Source: Stieleria neptunia (GTDB lineage: Bacteria > Planctomycetota > Planctomycetia > Pirellulales > Pirellulaceae). Taken from it: a stretch of 64,000 nt of DNA. Positions within the stretch are counted from its first letter, which is position 1. Each line of letters opens with the position of its first letter. Shown here in pieces: positions 7,734 through 17,200 of this stretch. The position numbers were made by a program, and so were the translations under genes. Location: assembly GCF_007754155.1 (NCBI RefSeq), contig NZ_CP037423.1:9916938-9980937 (forward strand), in the 5' to 3' direction. The notes under the pieces are model-generated. The model did not search any database. It was not told the DNA's origin and saw nothing but the letters and a program-made list of their open reading frames with translations.

Positions 7734-8513
7734 CTATCCCATTGTTTTGATCGGTTTAAATTGATCCCATGTCACACAGGCACTTGATTCAACCAGCCAG
7801 TCGGCCAACGCTTTGGAAAAACAGGGAAGACGAGGACGGTCTGGCGAGAGCATGAAGTTCCGCATGATTTGACTCGAGTACGTTTCGTCAATCTCTGGCA
7901 GCGCGTCACTCTTGATCGCACCACCGCACCGTTGACAGAATCCGTTGCGTGCCCCAACCCTTAACGCCACGGGCGCTTGCACGACCGATCGCCACTTCTT
8001 CGAGCTGCTTGGAGCATCGACAGCGTCAAATTGAACTTCGTCAAGGCTGTCAACTCGCTTGATTTCTTCGACAAGATCGTCGCGTAGTAGCAGGTCTCCT
8101 TCGGTGGTGATTGCGATCAGACAAGTCGGCGAAATCGTGTCACTGTCTAGCGACAACGAACGGGCACGTTCGCATCCAATCCCTCTGCCACATTCCTCGC
8201 AATACAAAGGCATTCTCTGTTCGTGTTGAATCAATTGCGCGTCTTGTGGAAAAAGCTTAAAGAGCGCGTGTGAAGCGAAATCATTTCCGTCGTACACTGC
8301 TCGGCACGAAGACTCCATACGCACATTTAGCGTCTCCTTGTCACGTTCGTATAACGCCAAAACTCTTTGTAGTTGTGGCGAATCAGCTGGAAATACGCCT
8401 GTTAGGATCCCCAGGCTATTCGTGAGCACGCCATCGACAAGCAGCTCTTGCCACGCGGACTTGAGAGATGCAGGTTTCTTCGAGATAAACTCCAGTCGGT
8501 ATTCTTTGATCAT
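7734..8513 (-). CDS. Double-CxxCG protein, candidate immunity protein (SitI6-like)
   Basis: Protein of 259 residues with no signal peptide or membrane helix, so probably cytoplasmic. Two CxxCG motifs are visible: C105-E-E-C108-G and C193-Q-R-C196-G, which together could hold one metal ion. This pattern matches the double-CXXCG family first noted as a Myxococcus xanthus paralogous group, some members of which (SitI6) are immunity proteins against Sit toxins. The context agrees: its ATG is one base after the stop codon of a Hint protein that ends in a nuclease-like domain, an order and spacing typical of toxin then immunity gene. I infer that it binds and neutralises that domain. The family match is from the motif pattern alone; an unrelated zinc-ribbon protein remains possible. 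Confidence 0.65.
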   Translation of the reverse strand: MIKEYRLEFISKKPASLKSAWQELLVDGVLTNSLGILTGVFPADSPQLQRVLALYERDKETLNVRMESSCRAVYDGNDFASHALFKLFPQDAQLIQHEQRMPLYCEECGRGIGCERARSLSLDSDTISPTCLIAITTEGDLLLRDDLVEEIKRVDSLDEVQFDAVDAPSSSKKWRSVVQAPVALRVGARNGFCQRCGGAIKSDALPEIDETYSSQIMRNFMLSPDRPRLPCFSKALADWLVESSACVTWDQFKPIKTMG

Positions 8514-8514
8514 C

Positions 8515-9954
8515 TTAAAATTTTACAGATTTTGCTGCATCGTTGAGAAGTTTTGGAACACCTGGCAAGTTTGAATAGTTGGTCCTGTAGAATTGATACA
8601 GCGCACGTTTGATTTGACTCGGCGTGAGATTCTGTCGCACCCAAGCTGAGTTGTTGATCATATTTCTGGGGACCATTCCCGAACTGACCAAATAATCGTT
8701 TAGCCGCTGATGCATTCCGACGCCAGCGCCACGGTGGATCCCCATGCGGACATTCAAGAGTGGCCCCGCCTCAGGTCCGCCGAGCCACTTCGGCCAAAAA
8801 TGGTGAAGCTCCTCAGCGAATCCGAGACCTTGTCGAGATGCACGCGTGGGATTTGCAAATTCAAACAGATCGTTGAGGGCTTCTCCTGCCTTGTTGGTGC
8901 GACCGGTTACCATTCTCCCTTCCAGTGCAGCATTCGGGCGGTTCGGTGTCGAATACGCATTATGAACCAGCAGTCCCTGATCACCGACGAAGTAGACGTG
9001 TTCACCGTAGACTTCGAGGTTGTAGACCAACTGCGGTCCGGGACGGGGCAGGCGACTTTCGATCCGTTTGGTGTCGCCGTGGAACGTGACGACGCGTTCG
9101 CCGATTTCCATTTTTCCGATCGGCACAAATGCCTGGCGATCGACTGACCAAAACAGGTGGTTGTCCGTCACGCCGATCCTCTCCGACTCTCCCTCGAACA
9201 CGACTTCCAACACCTGCGTGGTCGGCGGATGCGCGAAGGTCGCGGTGACGACTTGCCCCGCCGAAGATTTCACCGGGGGACACGGTTGCAGCGATTTCAG
9301 CACTGCCGTGCCGACCGCTCCCATTTCGGGCAGATCCATTTCGACGGTCAGTCCCAAGACGTCCACCTCAACAGCCGCGGCCAATGCGTGAACGTCAACG
9401 ACATGACGGTACGCGTCGCGCAGGGGTGAATAGGGGACGGAGTCGTGCCATGGCTCCGCAGTCGCTTGAGTCGCGGGACGCTCGCTCGCGACGCCCGCCA
9501 GTTCCGGTTCACGTTCGGCGACAACCAGCCCAACCTGCTCAATGAACCACTGTTCCGGACGCAAGATTTCGATTTGCAGGACCGGCGGATCCGCGTCATC
9601 GTCTTGTGTCGAAAGCGGCATTTCGAGCGTGAGTTGAACCCAGTCGGTCCAGTCGGGTTCTTTCCAAGTTTCGCGCGTCTCCTGTGCGATCTCCGGATTT
9701 TCGGCCAGGACACGATCGCCGACACGGATGGATTCGATCGGGCGCGTCGTCGCGCCGTGTTGCGAGGGTTCGCTCGGTTCAAGCGATGCCAGTGTCGTGG
9801 ACTCAGTCGCCGCGTCTGTGCCGGTGGTCGATTCGGTTCGCAGCAACGGCCCGCCGAAGATCAGCCGTGCCGAGACGGCCAATCCGAGCACCAGGATCGT
9901 GTACGCCGCGAGCGTGCGTGGCAGGGACTTTTGCGTTTTGTTTGAAGCGGACAT
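8515..9954 (-). CDS. Signal-anchored Hint (pretoxin) protein with C-terminal LHH/HNH-like nuclease domain
   Basis: Protein of 479 residues. A signal anchor spans about residues 13-35. A Hint domain runs from RPIESIRVGDRVLAENPE (about 71) through a TxxH block (T263-D-N-H266) and YNLEVYGEHVYFVGDQG to the terminal H331-N332. It has no block A cysteine of the CFxAGT type at its start; that block is found at the end of the preceding gene. Residues 333-479 form a separate domain with ELHHFWPKWLGG (L383, H384, H385), H407 and H415, resembling the LHH/AHH-type members of the HNH/endonuclease VII fold used as polymorphic toxin tips. Hint self-cleavage after N332 would free this nuclease-like part. The gene follows the giant gene by 70 nt and precedes the candidate immunity gene by 1 nt. 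Hint is secure; nuclease activity is an inference. Confidence 0.8.
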   Translation of the reverse strand: MSASNKTQKSLPRTLAAYTILVLGLAVSARLIFGGPLLRTESTTGTDAATESTTLASLEPSEPSQHGATTRPIESIRVGDRVLAENPEIAQETRETWKEPDWTDWVQLTLEMPLSTQDDDADPPVLQIEILRPEQWFIEQVGLVVAEREPELAGVASERPATQATAEPWHDSVPYSPLRDAYRHVVDVHALAAAVEVDVLGLTVEMDLPEMGAVGTAVLKSLQPCPPVKSSAGQVVTATFAHPPTTQVLEVVFEGESERIGVTDNHLFWSVDRQAFVPIGKMEIGERVVTFHGDTKRIESRLPRPGPQLVYNLEVYGEHVYFVGDQGLLVHNAYSTPNRPNAALEGRMVTGRTNKAGEALNDLFEFANPTRASRQGLGFAEELHHFWPKWLGGPEAGPLLNVRMGIHRGAGVGMHQRLNDYLVSSGMVPRNMINNSAWVRQNLTPSQIKRALYQFYRTNYSNLPGVPKLLNDAAKSVKF

Positions 9955-10024
9955 CGGAGTGACCGGTGAAGTTTTGAATGAATGAATCGGGTGTCAGATC
10001 GGTGGCGGTTGAAAGGGTCGGTGG

Positions 10025-11224
10025 TCAACTGAATCCTAGTTTTGGACGTCGCTGTGGCGGCCCGTACGGGTCGGACCAGAGCACGTCGGCGAGTTCTTTC
10101 CAGCCGTCGTCTCGCGATCCGAACACCGAGTCGACCGTTGCGTGACGTCGTTCTTGTTCGTCTTCCTCGTCGTCCGATTTCGCCGGCCGCATCAAGGCCG
10201 AGAATGACAGCGATGTCAGGATGGCCAGGGAAACGCCGGCGCCGATCTGGGCCAGCGTTGCGTCGGCGGCGTCGGCCTGGGCCAAGAGTTCCGGATGGGC
10301 ATACAACCCGCCGTCCCCGTTGTTCGGCACCCAGACAGGCGTTTCGGCGACAAAGCACTTGATGAACAGACTGCTGCCGAGATCGAAGACCATCGAAACG
10401 GCCGCACCGATCTCAAGCGTGGTCGCCAGGTCTCTGCCGGTCATCTGTCCATACGCGATACCTCCCACCGCACCGATCGCGCCGGGCGCCATCGCCTTCA
10501 TCGCATAGCTCATGCTGCCGCTGCGAAGGAAGGCGGCGCGGCCGGTCATTGCCAATCCGCCGACAATCGTGCCCAGCGCCGTGCCGGCTCGATTGCCGTA
10601 TTCGTAGTCCGCCAACAGCTGCGCCGGCGTGGTGGCATCGCTGTTCATCACCGCGATCGTCCCGCCGATGACTCCGAACGTCGCACCAAAGGGATTGAGC
10701 ACCCCGTTGATCGCCCCTTCGAAGGCTTGATTGAAGGTGACCGACTCGCCCTTCATATTGGCACGGATGTAGACGTCCGTGACGCCGAAGGTTGCTCCTG
10801 CGAACAGGATCACCGCACCGGCGGATCCGAACGTCGCCACGGTGGCGACCGCCGACAAACCCGCCAGTGCCACCGTCGTCGCTTTGACGCCGAACAACGT
10901 GTTGTTCTGCATCCCGTCGAGCGCCGACGCCATGATCGAGTCGCCGATCTGATTGAATCCGTAGAAACTTAGATTCGCTCCGACGACGAACACGCCGACG
11001 TTGATCACGTCGCTGGCGAAATTGATCACGGCGATGCCGGCTTGAACCAGTCCCGCGCCGACGTCGTACACCGCGACCGCTGCGTCATACAGGATCGGCG
11101 CATTCTCCTTGACCCAGTCCACCATCGCCTCGGTCCGGTCAGCCATGTCCTGCGCCCAGTCATTGAGTGCTTCGATGACGACCGGGACCAGGGCATTGCC
11201 GTAGGTGTAAAGCCCGAATGAATC
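10025..11224 (-). other. Hydrophobic C-terminal tail of the giant protein with second Hint block A
   Basis: Residues 13550-13948, about 400 residues. Several Gly/Ala-rich hydrophobic stretches are followed by CFVAETPVWVP (C13839), a further hydrophobic stretch (SLAILTSLSFSALM), an acidic segment (SDDEEDEQE) and a basic end. The block A motif is not followed by the rest of a Hint domain within this protein. Confidence 0.75.
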
Positions 11225-14200
11225 GTTGTGCACCAACACGAAGTGATCGGTGCCGGGCAGCCGCACGTGATAGTTGTGATGCTCGGCGACGCAGAAGTTG
11301 AACACGGGCACCGCTGGCGACGCATCGGGAGTGACCGCCGTGATGGTCAGCGGCACGCCTTCCGCGGTCAGCAGTTGGTCGCCGGATTGCAAGTCAGCGG
11401 CCAGTCTCCAGTCGCCGGAGTCTGCTTGATCGGAAACAACATAAAACGGGTGGCCGGCCGTCGTCGCGATCTTCGCGCCGTCGACGTGAATCTCCAGCAA
11501 CGGTTGCGGCGCGTTGTGGTACGTTTCGGTCACATTGCCGTCGACGATGCCTCTCACGTGGGTCACTGGCGGGTGCTCCATCAGCAGCGTCGTGGAATTC
11601 GAAAGACGCTCCGCGGCGGAGGCAGCGAGGAGGTCTCCGCGGCTGTTGCTAACCTGCAAAGGGTGCATCGCCGCAGCGACTTGATCCCCGGCGCTGATCT
11701 GTTCGATCGGTTTTGCGGTACCGTCGGCCATCAAGACTTCCGTGCCCGCCGGGAAACAGTACTGTTCGATCGCGTTGGTGCCGGCGTAGGTGTACTGTTG
11801 TTGGATCTGGCTGCCGGACATCAGGCTGCCGGCCGCGATCGATGCGATGCCGCTGGCTTGGGCGCCTCGGAAGGCGGCACCGGAAAGTGATCCCGTCGCG
11901 GCGCTGGCGTACGAGGAAATCGCCGCAGCGGCGACGGCGGCGAGCGCCTCGGTGCCGCCGGCGGTCGGCAGCGCCGGTGGTGCGCCCATGAACATGGGAA
12001 CGCCCGTCGGTGAATAATCGAGCATCCCCGGCGTCGCGGTCACGCCGTTGGAGGTGTCGGTGGATTCGACCAACGCGTCGTAACGCCCATTGCCGGTGAC
12101 GGTGATGTCGATGTCGCCGTCGATGTAGTTGCCGTCTTGGGTGACGACTTGATCGACCGCTTCGGTAAACGCCGTCGTCACGCCGCCGACCGTCCGCGTT
12201 CCCGTGACCGAACCGTCGACATCGGTCGAACGCGAAAAAACTCCCGTTTCCGCGTTGCTGGTTTCGGTTTCGGTAAAAGCATCTTCGCCGCTCAGGTCGA
12301 CCGAGAAGACGCCGGAAGAATCATTGCCGGACTGCGTCAACGTGTAGGTGTCGGTCCCGGTCGTGGTGCTGGTCGCATCACCGGTCAGAGCCTGGACGTC
12401 GGTCGTCCTGTTGTAAGTCTTGGTTCCGCTGCCCCGGGTGTCGGAATCGCCGGCGGCGCCGCGATCGATGATCTGTGAGAAGGAATACGTATCGGTGCCC
12501 GACGTGACGTGCTGGAAGATACCGGTCACGCTATTGCCGGTCGTCTCCGTCTCTGCGACATCGCTGGACGACGAATCAAAGTCGACGGTGCCCCCAGCGA
12601 CAACGCCGTCTTGCGTCAACGTCGTTTGGATCGTCGAATCGACGTCCGCACTGACGGCACCCGTGACCAGGTTCCCACTGCCGGTCGAAGTCGACGTGGT
12701 GTCGACGGTGTTGACGGCGTCGTAGTCATACAATCCGTCGCTGGTCAACAGCGTCTGCGTCGTCGCGACGGACGATTCCGAATCCCCCGTGCCGGTGAAA
12801 AGTCCGCTGATTTGGTTTCCGGTCTGGGTGTCGGTCGACTCGCTCGAAGCCGTCTCGCTGATGGACAGAGTGGTGCCGTTGGCGTCGGTCAGCGTGCGAG
12901 ACACCGAAGACGCCACCTCGGTGGTCGTCGACGAATTGAACGTCCCCACGACCGAGTTCCCCGCATCGGTCGAAGCCGATGTCATCTCGACGGTTGAATT
13001 GGCGGCGTACGTTTCACTGCGCGTGCCGGTTTCTTCCAACTCGGTCGTTCCTGATGTCGACGAGGTGGAGGAGTACACGCCGGTGATGGAATTGCTGGTC
13101 GACGACGAACTGCTGGCCCCGGTACGCGAGACCGTTTTTTCATCGCTGCCGTCGGCGTAGGTCGTGTCCTTGCTGTAGCTGTAGGACTCGGTGCCGGTGG
13201 ACGTGCTGGTTGTTGCCGTCGTGATCTGGTTTCCCGAGGAAGACGACTCATTGGTCATCGAAGTGGTTTCGACCAGCGTGAACGAGCGGTCATCGATCGT
13301 TCCGGACTGATTGGTCGACGAACTGCTGGCGGTGTCGGTGCTGTCACTAAATGCACCCGTGATGCTGTTGCCGCTGCCCGACATTTCGATCGTCGACATC
13401 GAAGTTGACATCCCCGTGACGTTGCGATCGGTGTTGGTCTCGGAAAGGTCTTCGCTGGACGAAGAGGTCGTCGTCGTTGTGAAGGAATACAAACCGGTGA
13501 TTTCATTACCGGTGCGCTCGGTGACGTCGCGAGAGCTTTGGCCGGTCTCACTGGAGGCGGATTGCGTTTGGTTTGTCGACGTCCCCGTCACGCTCGATGT
13601 CAGATCTTGGGTCACATTTTCGGTGAAGGATCCACTGGTGCGATTGCCGCTGCGAGTGCTCTCGGTTTCCGTGGTCGTCGTCGATACGGCGCTGGAAGAT
13701 TGAGTTTGGTTGCCCGTTGACTGATTCGTCGTCACGGTTCGCGTCGAATCGATGGTGATGGAATAGGTATCGAATCGCGAGTTTCCGGTCTCGGTCGTCG
13801 TCGACGCGTCCGACTCGGTCTGGCTGGTTGTGGTCACCGTCAACGTCTGATTGGTTGACACTCCGGTGGCGGTCGCGTCGGATTCAGCGATGACGACGGT
13901 GGTGTAGTCGCCGGTGATGCTGTTGCCCGAGGAGGTGTTCTCGATGGTCGACGTCAGATCACGGTCCAACGTGCTCGTCGTCGTTTGGTTCGTCGTCGTT
14001 TCATCGAGTTCCGCCGTCGAACTTGATTCGCTGGTGGAACTGTAGACGCCCGTGATCGAGTTATCGCTCCCGCTGGCCGTCGTTGTCGAAACGGCGGTGT
14101 CGGTCAAATTGACCGTCATGGTTTGATTCGTATCGTTTTGCGTCGTCGCGGAAGAATCAGAACTGGACGAAGTGAAGGTCGACGCTGCGGTGATCGAATT

Positions 14201-17200
14201 TCCGGCAGTGGTGGACTGACTGGTTCCGCTGGACGCCACCGCGATGACGCTGGTCAACGTTTGGTTCGTCGTCGTTTCATTGTCCGATCGGCTGTACTCG
14301 GCGTCGACCGTTTCACTGAACGAACCGGTGACACTGTTGCCGGTACGCACCGTGGTGGATTCGGCGCTGCCGCTTCCCGAGACGACCAGTTCGAGGGATT
14401 GATTCGAACTCGTCTCGCTGTTCGAGTTAGACGACGTATTGACCGTGGTGCTGGTGTAAGCGCCTGTGATCGCATTGGACGTGCTGGTCGTGTCACTGAT
14501 GTCGGAACTGGTGAAGGTTCCTTCGACTGAAACGATGGCTTGGTTGGTTTCGGTGGACGTCCCCGCGGTGGACGATTCGACACGGGCGGTGGTTTCATCC
14601 GTCCCAGCGACTGCGTTCCCTGTCGACGTCGAAGTGCTGGACGACGTGGTGCTGGACGTGTTGGACGCAACCAATTCGAGATAGGCGAAGGTTTCACTGA
14701 AGGTCGACGCCGACGATCCGGTAGCGTCTGACGTGTAATCGCCCAGGATGTGGTCTCCCGACGTGATGACGGTCGACGAGGATGAATCGGTCGTGGAATT
14801 AGTCGAATCCGGATCGATTTGATTCGACTCTTCACCCGTGCTGGATGACGTGTTCGTCACCGTGGACGTGTAGGTGCCGTCGATGCGGTTGCCCGATTCA
14901 ACCGTGCGGGTTTCCGATTCGCTGTCGAAGGACGCATCCACAATCAAAACCTGGTTCACATCATGTTGGGTCCCCGATCCGTTCGACGTGGTGGTGGAAT
15001 CGGAGGAATAGGCTCCGGTGATGGAGTTACCCGATTCGGTGGACGTCGTCTCCGAAGTCTCTGTCGACTCAGCGGTTGCCGTCAGCGTTTGGTTGACAGA
15101 CGTGATGTCCGTTGCCAGTTCCACATTGCTGGTGGCGTTGGTGCTGAAGATACCCGTGATCGAATTCAAGATGGTTTCGGACGAGAACGAGCTGGTCGAT
15201 TCACGGGATTCGCTCAGCGTTTCGGTTTGGACGTTACTGGTCGCGGTCACATTGCTGATCGACGAACCGGAATCGTTGGTCGTCGTCGCACCGGTGATGA
15301 AGTTCCCCGTCGAAATCGATGTCGATGTGCTCGAGAATTCATCGGTCACCACCGACGTGTAGCCTTGATTGGCGGATTCTTCGTTGCGAATCCCATTGAT
15401 GACGGTCGTGGTCGTCGTGCTGCCGAATTCCCCCGTGAATTGATTGCTGGTCGCATCGGTGACGACACGAGAATCACCGCTGCCGGTGATTTCGACGGTG
15501 AGGGTCTGGTTGGTGTCCGTCTGGCTGGAAGTTTCGGTCGTCTCCGCCACGGTATGGCTGCTGCTGGTTCCGTTGACCGAGTTGCCCGTTCCGTTGACGG
15601 TCGTTGTTTTGATCTTCGTGTTGACCGAATCAATGGTCAGCGGTCCGTTGGTGTCGGTCGACGTGCGGGTTTCGGTTGAAAGGGTTTCCGAATGGTTGGT
15701 GTATCCACCCGCGATCGCATTGCCGCTGCCGCCGGAGGTAAAACTGCTATCGATGATCGTGACGTAACTGACCGAAAGGGATTTATTGGTATCGCTTCCG
15801 TCCAAACGCGACATTTGATGTCCGGAGTTGGTGTCCGTGTAATGACCGGTGATCGTGTTGGACGTTCTGCCGGCAACGGATCCAAAGGTCGACGTCTCGG
15901 TGACGGCGGCGTTGAGTGTGCCGTTGGTCACCGTTTCGGTGCGTTCACGCGACCCGGAATTCCGGGTCGTCGAACTGGAACTTCCGCTGATGGCGTTGGA
16001 GGTAAAGGTCTGCACCCGAGTCGTCATTTCAGAAATCGTCGCACCGACCGTTAGAGTCTGATTGACGATCGAATGCTCGACGGTGCTCGAACCGGTGACC
16101 GTATTGACGCCACCACTGGTGCCGACGACCGAGTTGCCCGAGGTCGAAACAGTCGACGATTGCATCTCTGTGGCGTCGAAGGTTTCGGTTCGGCCTCGGT
16201 TGGTTTCGATTTCGTCCGACGTGGTGGTCGTGTCGGTGCGTTCATCACGGGAGAAAGTCCCGGTGATGGTGTTGGAGGAGTGTTCGACGGCGACTTCGCT
16301 GATCGAGTTGGTGTTGTTGACCGATCGCAGTCCCTGATTGGTCATCACGGTCGTGCGTTGCGACCGCGCCATGGAATGGGAATCGTAATCGACGTCGCCT
16401 TCGATTCGATTTTCTTCACGCGTCGTCTCGGTCGATGTCAAATCGGTGATCGACACCTCGGTCCGCTGCATGCCGTTGGTGGCGAGATCGTTTTGCGTCA
16501 CCGTCTCTTCGGAACTGGATTCGGTGACGATGTTGCCTCGGATCATGTTGCCCGACGCCATGCTCTGGGAGGTCGCGGTGTTGACCGACGACGAGGTCGA
16601 GGTGAGTGTCCCGTTGGTCACCGTTTCGGTGCGTTCGGCGGTGGACTCACTCGATTCGTTGCGACGGACCTGGCCCGACAGGTTGTTGCCTTCGGAGGTT
16701 CCCTGCGTCGTCGCGCTCGTGTCGACCGTGACTTCATTGCGCAAGGGCGGATTGGTGATCGTTTGCGTCGACTGGGATGTCGTTTCGGTGTCCCACGACT
16801 CGGTGTAATCTCCGATCACGCTATTGCCCGAACGAGTGGTCGTCGTGTCGAGCGTCGAATCCGTCGAACCCGACTCGCGATAGGTTTGGTTGGTGACCAG
16901 GGTGGTCGTGACGGCGTCCTGGGACGTCGTTTCGCTGCCGCTGTATTCTCCGGTGACCTGATTGCCGCTACTGTCGCTCGATGACGTCGCCTGGGTCGTG
17001 GACTCGGTGGAAACGGTGCGGGAATCGTTGGTGGACGTTTGCGAGACAAAGGTGTCGGCGGAGTTGGAACGCGTCTCGGAGAATTCGCCGGTATTGGCAT
17101 TGCTGGAACGCTGGACGGTGGTCCTGCTGGTTGACGTGTTCTCCAGTGTGTTTTCTTGCGATTGATTGGTCGATTGGAGATCGACCTCTCGCTCGACAGT

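Noticed and set aside
9955..10027. A simple frameshift separating the giant gene from the Hint-nuclease gene
   Set aside because: The giant frame ends with TGA at 10025-10027, while the frame of the next gene is only open from 9993 downward (stop at 9994-9996), and the two frames differ. At least two changes would be needed to fuse them, so two real genes are the better reading.
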